Part shown: positions 23,852 through 32,558 of the stretch, piece by piece
How positions within the stretch are numbered: position 1 is the first letter of the stretch
Layout of the letters: each line of letters opens with the position of its first letter
Origin: Pseudomonas fluorescens
GTDB lineage: Bacteria; Pseudomonadota; Gammaproteobacteria; Pseudomonadales; Pseudomonadaceae
DNA length: 45,620 nucleotides
Assembly (NCBI RefSeq): GCF_002022275.1
Contig: NZ_MSDF01000050.1
Coordinates: 1-45,620 of the forward strand
Direction of reading: 5' to 3'
Made by a program: the position numbers and the translations under genes
Notes under the pieces: generated by a model
The model's input: only the letters and a program-made list of their open reading frames with translations
Database searches by the model: none
Told to the model about the DNA's origin: nothing

Positions 23852-24763
23852 GTGACGAATACCTTGAAACTCATTATTGTTGCTCTCTACGTTGCCTCCA
23901 TTGCGTATGTACACCTGCGTGGTCGGGTGCGGCACAAACTGGGTCGCCAGCTTAGCGATCACTCGACGTTCCTGGCGCCGATCAACTGCTTTCTCTACCT
24001 GTTCTCCAGGCAGCCAAGCCGCCCGTTCCTGTCGCCCAGCGATTTCCCCGACCTGAGCCCCTTGCAGGAGCATTGGGAGGAAATCCGCCTGGAAGGCCAG
24101 AACCTCATGCGCGCAGGCGAGATCAAGCGCTCGGATCAGTACAACGACGTGGGTTTCAACTCGTTCTTCAAGTCGGGCTGGAAGCGTTTCTACCTCAAGT
24201 GGTACGGCGACAGTCACCCGTCGGCGATGAAGCTGTGCCCGCGCACCACTGAGCTGGTGCAAAGCATTGGCTCGATCAAGGCGGCGATGTTTGCCGAGTT
24301 GCCACCGGGCTCCAAGCTGGTGCGCCATCGCGACCCGTATGCCGGTTCCTACCGCTATCACCTGGGCCTGGATACGCCCAACGATCCGGGCTGCTACATC
24401 AATGTGGATGGCGAGAGCTATTACTGGCGCGACGGCGAGCCGGTGATGTTTGACGAGACGTACATTCACTACGCAGAAAACACCACACAGCAAAATCGCA
24501 TCATTTTGTTCTGCGATATCGAACGGCCGATGAAGTACCGCTGGGCGGCAGCGTTCAACCGCTGGTTCAGCCGCAATGTAATGGCCGCGGCGGGCTCGCC
24601 CAACGATGATGGCGACAAGACGGGCGGCCTGAACCGCGCGTTCACCCGCCTGTACAAGATTCGTCTGCGCGGTAAAGAGCTGAAAAAACGCAATCGTGCA
24701 CGTTACTACCTGGAAAAGTGGGCAATTTTTGCAGGTCTGGCGCTCATCTTCATCCTCATTTGA
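23852..24763 (+). CDS. lpxO: Lipid A 2-hydroxylase LpxO (aspartyl/asparaginyl beta-hydroxylase family)
   Basis: 303 residues. This Fe(II)/2-oxoglutarate-dependent dioxygenase hydroxylates the secondary acyl chain of lipid A at the inner membrane. The N-terminal helix (about 5-22) and C-terminal helix (about 285-303) anchor it. Iron ligands are in RHRDPY and in the later YIHYAEN, with an Arg in QQNRIILF for 2-oxoglutarate. Its length is close to that of Salmonella LpxO. The start is uncertain: GTG 23852 or, matching other Pseudomonas LpxO proteins that begin MKLII, TTG 23864; neither has a clear ribosome-binding site. Confidence 0.92.
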   Translation: MTNTLKLIIVALYVASIAYVHLRGRVRHKLGRQLSDHSTFLAPINCFLYLFSRQPSRPFLSPSDFPDLSPLQEHWEEIRLEGQNLMRAGEIKRSDQYNDVGFNSFFKSGWKRFYLKWYGDSHPSAMKLCPRTTELVQSIGSIKAAMFAELPPGSKLVRHRDPYAGSYRYHLGLDTPNDPGCYINVDGESYYWRDGEPVMFDETYIHYAENTTQQNRIILFCDIERPMKYRWAAAFNRWFSRNVMAAAGSPNDDGDKTGGLNRAFTRLYKIRLRGKELKKRNRARYYLEKWAIFAGLALIFILI

Positions 24764-24782
24764 AGTGGCTCCGGGGCGCGAA

Positions 24783-27254
24783 TCACTGCGGTGGTTTCGC
24801 GCCCAGCTTGTCCCACATCTTCTTGCCGATCTTTTGTCGATTGGCGTAACCGGCCCACGGGTCGGCCTTCAGGCCTTGCAACCGCGCGAGCAGGTTGGCG
24901 ACGGTCCATTGCTGCGAACCCTGCAACCCTTTCAACTCCTCTCGGCTGACCGGCACCGAAACCGGCAACCCTGGCCGTGCCCGCACCGAATAGGCGGCCA
25001 CTGTGCTCGCGCCGCGGGCGTTACGCAGGTAATCGATGAAGATCTTGCCCACGCGGTTCTTTGGGCCGGAGGTGGCGGTAAAGCGCTCCGGCAGTTGCTC
25101 GGTGAGGAACTGCGCAATGGCCTTGGCGAACGCTTTGACACTGTCCCAGCCATCCCGGCGAGCCAGCGGCACGACGATATGCAAGCCTTTGCCGCCGCTG
25201 GTTTTGACGTAGGCATCCAGGCCCAATTCATCCAGCACCGATAACGTCAGTTGCGCGGCCTCCAGCATGGTTTTCCACGGCAGCGCGGGGTCCGGGTCGA
25301 GGTCGAGTATGAACAGGTCGGGGGTGTCGATTTTGTCCGAGGTGGCGCCCCAGGTGTGCAGTTCCACGGTGCCCATCTGCACGGCGCCGGCCAGGGCGCT
25401 GGCGGTGTCGATTTCCATCAGCCGTGCGTGGCCGGGATCCAGCGCCTGGTCGAGCTGTTTGATGTGCGGAATCGCCAGACGCTCGGCATGTTTTTGAAAA
25501 AACTGTTCGCCTTCGATGCCTTCCGGTGCGCGCAGCAGTGACACCGGGCGGTGCCGCAAGAAGGGTAGCAGCCAGGGGCTGATATCGGCGTAGAACTCGG
25601 CCAGTTGCTGTTTTTGCGTACCGCTTTGCGGGTCAATAACACGCTCGGGGTGCGTGATCTTTACGCCAGCGCCGGTTTTTTTGACGGTTGGCGGCTTGAG
25701 GGATTTGGCTGCGCGCGGTTGCTCATGAATGATCTGCGCAACCGGTTTGTCGGTGCGCAACGCAACGAAAGCGGCTTGGCGTACGACACCTTCGCGGGTC
25801 CATTCAGCGAACTGTGCTTCGCCGACCAGGCTCGGTTCCACCCAATGCACGCCGCGCGCCTGGGCGCTGGTCAGGGGTGTGTGCAGGGGCGACGTGTCGC
25901 GTTCCAGCGGTTTGAGCTGCGCGTAGATGGCCTCTAGCGAGGCCTGATCAAACCCGGTGCCCACGCGCCCGGAATAAACCAGACCGGCGTCGTCATTGAC
26001 GGCAAGCAACAACGCCCCAAACCCGCTGCGTGAGCCCTTGGGGCGTGTGTAGCCGACGATCACGAACTCCTGGCGCAGGCGACATTTGAGTTTGATCCAG
26101 TCGGTGTTTCGGGTGGACGTATAAGGGCTGCCCAAACGCTTGCCGATGACGCCTTCGAGCGCCAGGTCACAGGCACTTTCAAAGATGTCGCGCTGATTGG
26201 CGACAAAGGCTTCGGAAAACCGCAGCAGTTTGCTGCGACTGCCGGCCAGTGCGGCTTTGAGCGCCGCGCGACGGGTTTCCACGGGCGACTTGCGCTGATC
26301 GTGCCCGTCGAGAAAAGGCGCATCGAAGAGGTAATACACGATGTCGAGGCTGCGGCCGATATCAAAGGCATTCTGCAGCGCCTGAAAATCCGGCAAGCCG
26401 TCGCCATCTAGGCTGACCACTTCGCCGTCGAGCCAGCTGTCCTTGAGTTTGAGCGCCTGCAGGGCTTTGACCTGGCGCGGCAGGCGCTCGGTCCAGTCAT
26501 GTCCATTGCGCGTGAACAGGCGCACTTCAGCGCCCTGGATGCGGGCCAGCATGCGGTAACCGTCGAACTTGATCTCGTATTGCCAGTCGCCGTCCGGTGC
26601 GCGGTCGACCAGCGTCGCCAACTGCGGGCTGAGTTGTTCGGGGAGGGTGGTGGTGGTTTTCCCGGGTTTTGCCTGTGCCTTGGTTTTACCGACGGTGGCG
26701 TCGCTGATCACGCTTTTCGGTTCGGCCTGGACAATGTCGTAGTCGGCGGCTGGCCGGGCTTGCTGATCCTTTTCCTTGATCAGCAGCCATTGCTCCTTGT
26801 CACCGCTGCCCTTGAGGCGAGTGCGCACCAGGGCCCAATCGCCGGACAGTTTTTCACCGATCAGGGTGAACTTGAGCTTGCCGGCGGCATAGGCCTTTTG
26901 TGGGTCTTCGTGGGGCTGCCAAACGCCCCGGTCCCACACGATCACGTCCCCGGCGCCATATTGGCCGGGCGCAATGCGGCCTTCGAAACTGCCGTAGCTC
27001 AGGGGGTGATCTTCAACGTGCACCGCCAAGCGTTTTTGGCTCGGGTCCAGGCTTGGGCCCTTGGGCACGGCCCAGCTTTTGAGCACGCCGTCGAGTTCCA
27101 GGCGAAAGTCATAGTGCAGGTTGCGCGCGTCGTGTTTCTGAATCACGAACGTCAACGCCTGGGCCTTGCGTTTGCCGGCAGGCGCCTTGCCCGCGGGCTC
27201 GGCGGTGATGTTGAAATCGCGTTTACGGTTGTATTCGCTCAAGGGTTTTGACAT
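24783..27254 (-). CDS. ligD: ATP-dependent DNA ligase D (LigD)
   Basis: 823 residues, the bacterial non-homologous end-joining enzyme. It has the Pseudomonas domain order. The N-terminal 3'-phosphoesterase has HDARNLHYDFRLELDG and KSWAVPKGPS at 41-68. The central ligase has catalytic Lys229 in EIKFDGYR and a later VIGKR and IKLKCR. The C-terminal polymerase/primase from about 540 has LDLDPDP and the KTSGGKGLHIVVPL motif. ATG 27254 has AAGGAA upstream. The ku gene ends 15 bases before it, so the pair forms an operon in which Ku binds DNA ends and recruits LigD. Confidence 0.97.
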   Translation of the reverse strand: MSKPLSEYNRKRDFNITAEPAGKAPAGKRKAQALTFVIQKHDARNLHYDFRLELDGVLKSWAVPKGPSLDPSQKRLAVHVEDHPLSYGSFEGRIAPGQYGAGDVIVWDRGVWQPHEDPQKAYAAGKLKFTLIGEKLSGDWALVRTRLKGSGDKEQWLLIKEKDQQARPAADYDIVQAEPKSVISDATVGKTKAQAKPGKTTTTLPEQLSPQLATLVDRAPDGDWQYEIKFDGYRMLARIQGAEVRLFTRNGHDWTERLPRQVKALQALKLKDSWLDGEVVSLDGDGLPDFQALQNAFDIGRSLDIVYYLFDAPFLDGHDQRKSPVETRRAALKAALAGSRSKLLRFSEAFVANQRDIFESACDLALEGVIGKRLGSPYTSTRNTDWIKLKCRLRQEFVIVGYTRPKGSRSGFGALLLAVNDDAGLVYSGRVGTGFDQASLEAIYAQLKPLERDTSPLHTPLTSAQARGVHWVEPSLVGEAQFAEWTREGVVRQAAFVALRTDKPVAQIIHEQPRAAKSLKPPTVKKTGAGVKITHPERVIDPQSGTQKQQLAEFYADISPWLLPFLRHRPVSLLRAPEGIEGEQFFQKHAERLAIPHIKQLDQALDPGHARLMEIDTASALAGAVQMGTVELHTWGATSDKIDTPDLFILDLDPDPALPWKTMLEAAQLTLSVLDELGLDAYVKTSGGKGLHIVVPLARRDGWDSVKAFAKAIAQFLTEQLPERFTATSGPKNRVGKIFIDYLRNARGASTVAAYSVRARPGLPVSVPVSREELKGLQGSQQWTVANLLARLQGLKADPWAGYANRQKIGKKMWDKLGAKPPQ

Positions 27255-27269
27255 GGAGAGTTCCTTGAA

Positions 27270-28103
27270 TCACGAGGCCTTGGTGGATTTCTTCGCGGCC
27301 GGTTTTTTGGCCGGCTTGCCTGCCAGGCTGCGTTTGAGCAACTCGGTCAGGTCGATCACATCCGCAGACTTGCGCTCCTCGGTGCCCTTAGTGGTTTCCA
27401 CGTCTTCGACCTTGCCCGCCTTGGCCTTTTTCTTCACCAGCGCCATGATCTTTTCCTGGAAACTGTCGCGGTAATCGTTCGGCTGCCAATCGGCGCTCAT
27501 GTCCTCCACCAAGCGCTTGGCCATGTCCAGTTCGCCCTTGGCCAGCGTCGGTTTGGTCACGTCGCTGCCCAACTCCAGTTCATCCAGGCTGCGCACTTCG
27601 GCGGGCCAGCGCAGCATCACCAGCACCAGCGCCGACTCCAGCGGCATCAGCGCCGCCAGGTGCTGCTTGGTGTGCAACACCACATTGGCCAGAGCAACCT
27701 TGCGGGTTTTCTTGAGGGTTTCACGCAGCAGGGCGTAGACCTTGCCACCGCGTTTGTCGGGCGCGAGAAAGTAGGGTGTGTCGATGTTTTGCAGCGGGAT
27801 CTGGTCGCTGTCGACAAAGGCGATGATCTCGATGGTCTGGGTCGACTTGGGGTGCGCCGAACGAATTTCCTCCTCGCTGAGCACCACATAGCGGCCTTTC
27901 TCAAAGGCCACGCCCTTGACGATATGCTCCTTGGTGACTTCCTTGCCGGTGGTTTTGTTGATGCGCTTGTAGCCCACCGGGTCCATGCTGCGTTTGTCCA
28001 GCCAGTCAAAATCAACGCCTTGGGACGACGTTGCCGAGACCAGCGAAACCGGAATATGGACCAAGCCAAAGCTGATTGCGCCTTTCCAGATTGCCCGCGC
28101 CAT
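27270..28103 (-). CDS. ku: Non-homologous end-joining protein Ku
   Basis: 277 residues. The homodimeric ring protein encircles double-strand ends. It starts MARAIWKGAISFGLVHIPVS, the Ku hallmark, and continues with GVDFDWLDKRS, YVVLSEEEI and the C-terminal Lys/Ala-rich tail (KPAKKPAAKKSTKAS) that aids DNA binding in many bacterial Ku proteins. ATG 28103 is preceded by AAGGAA; an upstream in-frame start would add 18 unlike residues. It is first in a two-gene operon with ligD. In some bacteria this pair is controlled by stationary-phase or sporulation sigma factors; no such element was identified here. Confidence 0.96.
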   Translation of the reverse strand: MARAIWKGAISFGLVHIPVSLVSATSSQGVDFDWLDKRSMDPVGYKRINKTTGKEVTKEHIVKGVAFEKGRYVVLSEEEIRSAHPKSTQTIEIIAFVDSDQIPLQNIDTPYFLAPDKRGGKVYALLRETLKKTRKVALANVVLHTKQHLAALMPLESALVLVMLRWPAEVRSLDELELGSDVTKPTLAKGELDMAKRLVEDMSADWQPNDYRDSFQEKIMALVKKKAKAGKVEDVETTKGTEERKSADVIDLTELLKRSLAGKPAKKPAAKKSTKAS

Positions 28104-28287
28104 AGGTGTGATTCCTTGAGTAGAGCCTGTGTTCTGGTGACTCGCAGGCGGCGGCAAAAGTTTCGATGGGCGGATGCGCGGACAGATTGTGTTACACCTG
28201 ATGAGAAACTATTTAGTGTCGCAGGCCGAACCCAAGGCGTAGCGTGTTATCGAAAGCACGTATCACTTGTCCTGGAGAGGCTTTGTC

Positions 28288-28602
28288 ATGAACAGCTGTG
28301 TGCGTCATCTTGCAGTGCTGGCGTTGGGCCTGGCACTTGTTCCACTCGCCCAGGCGCAAAGCCTGCCCGGCCGTAGCGATGCCAACAACAGCCCGATTCA
28401 CCGGGCCAACCCCAACAGCATGCAGGGCACCCAGCCCAATGCACCGGCTACGCGCGGCATTCAAACCGGGCCGACCAGCCCCGCGCCAACCCTGGAAAAC
28501 GGCGGCATCGGCAACCGCTACCCCAAGCGTGACGCCGCCCCCAGCCGCCCTGCGACCGATACCAAAGCGCCCACCTATGATGCCAACGGCAATCGCCGGT
28601 AA
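28288..28602 (+). CDS. Small exported Pro/Asn-rich protein, unknown
   Basis: 104 residues. A clear signal peptide (MNSCVRHLAVLALGLALVPL then AQAQ) suggests cleavage after AQA. The mature part of about 80 residues is rich in Pro, Asn and Thr, lacks hydrophobic segments and looks disordered. I do not recognise a family. GGAGAGG at 28274-28280 supports ATG 28288. The sugar dehydrogenase gene starts 12 bases after its stop, so both are likely co-transcribed and act in the periplasm. Confidence 0.8.
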   Translation: MNSCVRHLAVLALGLALVPLAQAQSLPGRSDANNSPIHRANPNSMQGTQPNAPATRGIQTGPTSPAPTLENGGIGNRYPKRDAAPSRPATDTKAPTYDANGNRR

Positions 28603-28614
28603 GGACTCTGTCTT

Positions 28615-29772
28615 ATGTTTGCACGCAAAACCCTGTTAGCCGCCCTTTGCGCCAGCGTTATTCTTCCACTGTCAGCAGTCTATGCCGCCGACGCCCAGCA
28701 GTTCCCCAGTGAACAAGGCAGCATTACCGCAACACCCATTGCCAAAGGCCTTGATCACCCTTGGGCCGTGGCGTTTTTACCGGACAAACAAGGCTTCCTG
28801 GTGACGGAGCGCCCCGGTCACCTGCGCGTTGTCAGCCCGGATGGCAAACTGTCCGCGCCACTGACCGGCGTGCCGCAGGTGTGGGCCAAAGGGCAGGGCG
28901 GTTTGCTCGATGTGGTGCTGTCGCCGGACTTCAAACAGGACCGTATGGTCTACCTGTCGTACGCTGAAGGCGGCGGCGAAGGCGGCAAGGCCGGGACAGC
29001 TGTCGGGCGTGGCCGCCTGGCGGATGACTTGAGCGGCTTGAAGGATTTCAAGGTGATTCTGCGCCAGGAGCCCAAGCTCTCCACCGGCAACCATTTCGGT
29101 TCGCGCCTGGCGTTCGACCGTGACGGCTACCTGTTCGTGACCCTGGGCGAAAACAACGACCGGCCGACCGCCCAGGACCTGGACAAGTTGCAAGGCAAGG
29201 TGGTGCGGATTTTTCCGGACGGCCGCGTTCCGGATGACAACCCCTTTGTCGGCCAGCCGGGCGTACGTCCCGAGATCTGGTCCTACGGCCAGCGCAACCC
29301 CCAGGGGCTGGCACTGAACCCCTGGAGCAGCACTATCTGGGAAAACGAACATGGCCCGCGCGGTGGCGATGAAATCAATATCATCGAGCGGGGCAAGAAT
29401 TACGGTTGGCCATTGGCGACGCACGGGATCAACTATTCGCTGACGCCGATTCCCGAAGCCCAGGGCAAGACAGTGGAGGGCACGGTGGCACCCCATCACG
29501 TCTGGGAACAATCCCCGGGTATCAGCGGCATGGCATTTTATGATGCCGACCGGTTCAAGCCTTGGCAGCACAACCTGTTTATCGGCGCGTTGGCCAGTCA
29601 GGAGTTGATCCGCTTGCAGTTCGACGGTGACAAGGTGATCCATGAAGAGCGCTTGCTCGGCGACCTGAAGGCGCGGATTCGTGACGTGCGGCAGGGGCCG
29701 GATGGCTACCTGTATGTGCTGACGGATGAGGATAAGGGTGTGCTGTACCGGGTAGGTCTGAATCAGGATTGA
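28615..29772 (+). CDS. PQQ-dependent aldose sugar dehydrogenase (YliI/Asd type)
   Basis: 385 residues with a signal peptide (MFARKTLLAALCASVILPLS then AVYAAD). The six-bladed propeller motifs are visible: HPWAVAFLPD, VTERPGHLRVV, the active-site region NHFGSRLAFDRDGYLFVTLG, then QRNPQGLAL and ENEHGPRGGDEIN, typical of soluble glucose/sorbosone dehydrogenases related to YliI. It would oxidise aldose sugars in the periplasm when PQQ is available. It lies downstream of a small exported protein. A REP palindrome separates it from the convergent DUF1348 gene. Confidence 0.93.
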   Translation: MFARKTLLAALCASVILPLSAVYAADAQQFPSEQGSITATPIAKGLDHPWAVAFLPDKQGFLVTERPGHLRVVSPDGKLSAPLTGVPQVWAKGQGGLLDVVLSPDFKQDRMVYLSYAEGGGEGGKAGTAVGRGRLADDLSGLKDFKVILRQEPKLSTGNHFGSRLAFDRDGYLFVTLGENNDRPTAQDLDKLQGKVVRIFPDGRVPDDNPFVGQPGVRPEIWSYGQRNPQGLALNPWSSTIWENEHGPRGGDEINIIERGKNYGWPLATHGINYSLTPIPEAQGKTVEGTVAPHHVWEQSPGISGMAFYDADRFKPWQHNLFIGALASQELIRLQFDGDKVIHEERLLGDLKARIRDVRQGPDGYLYVLTDEDKGVLYRVGLNQD

Positions 29773-29784
29773 GGGTGGGTTTGT

Positions 29785-29810
29785 GTGGGAGCTGGCAAGC
29801 CAGCTCCCAC
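29785..29810. repeat. REP palindrome between convergent genes
   Basis: GTGGGAGCTGGC (29785-29796), AA, GCCAGCTCCCAC (29799-29810): a perfect 12-bp inverted repeat of the Pseudomonas REP type. The same core occurs in reverse at 178-206. It lies 12 bases past the dehydrogenase stop and 18 bases from the end of the convergent gene, so it can fold in both transcripts. Confidence 0.85.
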
Positions 29811-29828
29811 TGTTTCAGCAGGCAGGTC

Positions 29829-30308
29829 TTACAGTCCCAGTTCGGACAACCCCGGATGATCATCCGGACGGCGCCCCAGCGGCCAGCGGAATTTGCGCTC
29901 GCTTTCCTGGATAGGCAGGTCGTTGATGCAGGCAAAACGGTTAGCCATCAGGCCATTCTCGTCGAACTCCCAATTCTCGTTGCCGTAGGAGCGGAACCAG
30001 TTGCCCGAGTCGTCATGCCACTCATAGGCGTAACGCACGGCAATTCGGTTACCGGTGAACGCCCACAGTTCCTTGATCAGCCGGTAATCCAGCTCTTTGG
30101 CCCATTTACGGGTGAGAAAACCCTTGGCTTCTTCGCGGTTATGGGCGAACTCGGCGCGGTTACGCCATTTCGTGTCCAGGGTATAGGCCAGAGACACTCG
30201 TTGCGGGTCGCGGGAGTTCCAGCCGTCTTCGGCCAGGCGCACTTTTTCGATGGCCGATTCACGGGTAAACGGCGGCAGCGGCGGGCGGGTTTCTGTAATC
30301 GAGGTCAT
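29829..30308 (-). CDS. DUF1348 (NTF2/SnoaL-like) protein
   Basis: 159 residues, soluble. RLAEDGWNSRDPQRVSLAYT, TKWRNRAEFAHNREE, FLTRKWAKELDYRLIKELWA and the ending ERKFRWPLGRRPDDHP are the DUF1348 signatures of an NTF2-like cone fold. Its function is unknown; the family is common in proteobacteria and fungi. ATG 30308 has AAGGAG seven bases before it. The TetR gene ends 54 bases upstream on the same strand, so the two are probably one operon. Confidence 0.92.
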   Translation of the reverse strand: MTSITETRPPLPPFTRESAIEKVRLAEDGWNSRDPQRVSLAYTLDTKWRNRAEFAHNREEAKGFLTRKWAKELDYRLIKELWAFTGNRIAVRYAYEWHDDSGNWFRSYGNENWEFDENGLMANRFACINDLPIQESERKFRWPLGRRPDDHPGLSELGL

Positions 30309-30362
30309 TCGGCAGCTCCTTAAAACAATAAGGGTTAATCGAAAGTTGCAGCGTGAGTGCGT

Positions 30363-30926
30363 TCAAAGTCCCAATAACGTTTGCGCCATGCATTGCGCAT
30401 TATCGGCCGCTGTTGAATCGCCCATCACCAGGGCAACGGTAATGGCGCCATCGATCAGGATCAGCAGGTGCGCGGCCTGCCGTTGCGGGTCGGGGGTGCC
30501 ATGTGCTTTACACAGTTCGAGTGCGTACTCGAACAGTTTCTGTTTATGCGCCTTGGCCAACAGGCGCACAGGGTTTTGGGGGTCGCCGGTTTCGCCGCTG
30601 GTATTGATGAAGGCGCAGCCGCGAAAATCCGCCGAGTCGAACCACGTCTTGAGTGCGCTGAACAGCGCCAGCAGGCGTTCGCCGCTACCCTCGCTGCGTT
30701 CTACCTCAGTGCGAAGCCAGTGCATCCAGCGTTCATCTCGGCGTTGCAGCGCTGCGATCACCAATTCATCCTTGTTGGCAAAATAGCGATAAATGCTTTT
30801 GCGCGATACACCGGCGGTTTTCACCAGAAAGTCCATGCCGGTGGCGGCGATGCCATGGCGATAGATTAACTTCTCGGTGACGTCGAGGATGATGTCGCGG
30901 GTTTCATTGTGGGTCATGTCGTTCAT
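30363..30926 (-). CDS. TetR/AcrR-family repressor
   Basis: 187 residues. The N-terminal helix-turn-helix is ILDVTEKLIYRHGIAATGMD and KTAGVSRKSIYRYFANKDEL (about 10-55). The C-terminal ligand domain begins near 70 and contains FRGCAFINTSGE, found in a TetR subgroup near YcdC/AcrR-like proteins. The start is uncertain between ATG 30926 and ATG 30917. A perfect palindrome at 30939-30952 lies just upstream and is its likely operator. It is divergent from pssA and probably controls itself and the DUF1348 gene. Confidence 0.92.
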   Translation of the reverse strand: MNDMTHNETRDIILDVTEKLIYRHGIAATGMDFLVKTAGVSRKSIYRYFANKDELVIAALQRRDERWMHWLRTEVERSEGSGERLLALFSALKTWFDSADFRGCAFINTSGETGDPQNPVRLLAKAHKQKLFEYALELCKAHGTPDPQRQAAHLLILIDGAITVALVMGDSTAADNAQCMAQTLLGL

Positions 30927-30938
30927 GGGTCGTACAGT

Positions 30939-30952
30939 AGAACGATCGTTCT
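30939..30952. promoter_or_regulatory. Palindrome, likely TetR operator
   Basis: AGAACGATCGTTCT is a perfect 14-bp palindrome. It begins 12 bases upstream of the TetR start codon and about 100 bases from the divergent pssA start. ACGATCGT-cored palindromes are common for TetR autoregulation; the match to this protein is inferred from position. Confidence 0.75.
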
Positions 30953-31051
30953 TCTTGGTCAATAAACTTTTTTCCATGCCGCGCAACGAGACCTGAGCAC
31001 CCCCATGGTGTAAGCTCGGGGCCTCTTCGGATTCGACCCATTGCGAGCCTT

Positions 31052-32395
31052 ATGCCGTCGTTCTTCAAACGCTCCCTGTTGCCCAAACTGCGCGGTTTCC
31101 CACTTTCCAGCGATGCCATTGAGGTGCTGTCCGGTGCCGATGCCTACCGCCGTTGCCTGCTGGAGAAAATCCCCCTGGCGACGCGGCGCATCTACATCGT
31201 TGCGCTGTATTTGCAGCAGGACGAGGCGGGGCAGGAAATCTACGACGCCTTGCACGCCGCGAAGGCGGCACGGCCGGAATTGGACATCGTGGTGGTGGTC
31301 GACTGGCTGCGCGCCCAGCGTGGTTTGATCGGCGCCGGCAAGCAGCCAGGCAACAGCGCCTGGTACCAGGCGATGACGCAATCCCACAGCAGTGAAGTGC
31401 CGGTGTATGGCGTACCGGTGCAAACCCGCGAACTGTTTGGCGTGCTGCACCTCAAGGGTTTTGTGATCGACGACAGCGTGCTGTACAGCGGCGCGAGCCT
31501 GAACAATGTGTACCTGCACAAGTTCGACAAGTACCGGTTTGACCGTTATCACTTGATTCACAACCAGCCGTTGGCCGACTCCATGCAGCACCTGGTTGAG
31601 CACGGTCTTGTTGCGTCCAAGGCGGTGCATCGCCTTGACCTGCCGAACCCGCCCACGACCCGCAGCTTGCGCAACGATATTGGCGACTTGCGCAGCCGCC
31701 TGAAACACGCGACCTACGACACGACGCTGGGGCAATTGCCCAACGGCCACCTGTCCGTCACCCCATTGCTCGGCGTGGGCAAGAACAACCCGCTGAACCG
31801 GGTGATCCTGGAGCTGATCGCCAGCGCCCAGCATCAACTGACCATCTGCACGCCGTACTTCAACCTGCCGTTGCCGGTGACCCGGGAAATCAACCGTGCC
31901 CTGGCGCGCGGGGTGAAGGTCGACATCATTGTCGGCGACAAAACCGCCAACGATTTTTACATTCCGCCGAGCGAACCGTTCAAGGTGATCTCGGCGCTGC
32001 CTTATCTGTACGAAATCAGTTTGCGGCGTTTCGCCAAGCGCCATCAGCCGGTGATCGACAGTGGGCAATTGAACCTGCACCTGTGGCGCGACGGCGACAA
32101 CACTTATCACCTCAAAGGCCTGTGGGTCGACCAGCGTTACACCTTGCTCACCGGCAACAACCTCAACCCGCGCGCGTTCCGCCTGGATCTGGAAAACGGC
32201 TTGCTGATTGATGACCCGCAGGGGCAATGGCTGGCGCCGCGCCGCACTGAGCTGGCGCAGATTTTTCAGCACACCACGCGCATTGAGGGTTACCAGCAGT
32301 TGCAGACGCTGCTGGATTATCCGCCAGCGGTCGGCAAGTTCCTGCGCAGGGTCAGCCGAGTGCGCATCGAGCGGTTGTTGTATCGCATTTTGTAG
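31052..32395 (+). CDS. pssA: CDP-diacylglycerol-serine O-phosphatidyltransferase (PssA)
   Basis: 447 residues. This peripheral membrane enzyme makes phosphatidylserine, the precursor of phosphatidylethanolamine. It belongs to the phospholipase D superfamily with two HxK motifs: HLKGFVIDDSVLYSGASLN near 138 and HLKGLWVDQ near 354. Long stretches such as LTICTPYFNLP, VGDKTANDFYIP, LLTGNNLNPRA and RLDLENG match E. coli PssA closely from memory. ATG 31052 is used; the ribosome-binding site is weak. Hairpins follow at 32421 and 32472. Confidence 0.96.
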   Translation: MPSFFKRSLLPKLRGFPLSSDAIEVLSGADAYRRCLLEKIPLATRRIYIVALYLQQDEAGQEIYDALHAAKAARPELDIVVVVDWLRAQRGLIGAGKQPGNSAWYQAMTQSHSSEVPVYGVPVQTRELFGVLHLKGFVIDDSVLYSGASLNNVYLHKFDKYRFDRYHLIHNQPLADSMQHLVEHGLVASKAVHRLDLPNPPTTRSLRNDIGDLRSRLKHATYDTTLGQLPNGHLSVTPLLGVGKNNPLNRVILELIASAQHQLTICTPYFNLPLPVTREINRALARGVKVDIIVGDKTANDFYIPPSEPFKVISALPYLYEISLRRFAKRHQPVIDSGQLNLHLWRDGDNTYHLKGLWVDQRYTLLTGNNLNPRAFRLDLENGLLIDDPQGQWLAPRRTELAQIFQHTTRIEGYQQLQTLLDYPPAVGKFLRRVSRVRIERLLYRIL

Positions 32396-32420
32396 CGATT
32401 TCGCTGTGTCTTTCTGAGGT

Positions 32421-32489
32421 CGCGCCCGTCCGGGCGCGGGATGTTGAGGCTTGGGATTTTCCTTACAACGTCGCCATAAATGGCGTTTT
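32421..32489 (+). terminator. Hairpins after pssA
   Basis: CGCGCCCG (32421-32428) pairs with CGGGCGCG (32431-32438) without a T run. A second, short stem CGCCA/TGGCG (32472-32485) is followed by four T (32486-32489). Together they probably end the pssA transcript before the first giant gene. Confidence 0.55.
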
Positions 32490-32558
32490 AAGGTGCCCCT
32501 TGCTGCTCTGGAATCGGAGCAGTTGCTTCACTCATCCAAACTCAGTGGGAGAGTCGTT

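Noticed and set aside
23786..24493. 235-codon minus-strand open frame opposite lpxO
   Set aside because: Antisense to LpxO, with no domain and no ribosome-binding site.
32500..32558. Possible hrp box (GGAATC) before giant gene A
   Set aside because: The first half deviates and the position 16 bases on reads TCATCCA instead of CCACNNA.
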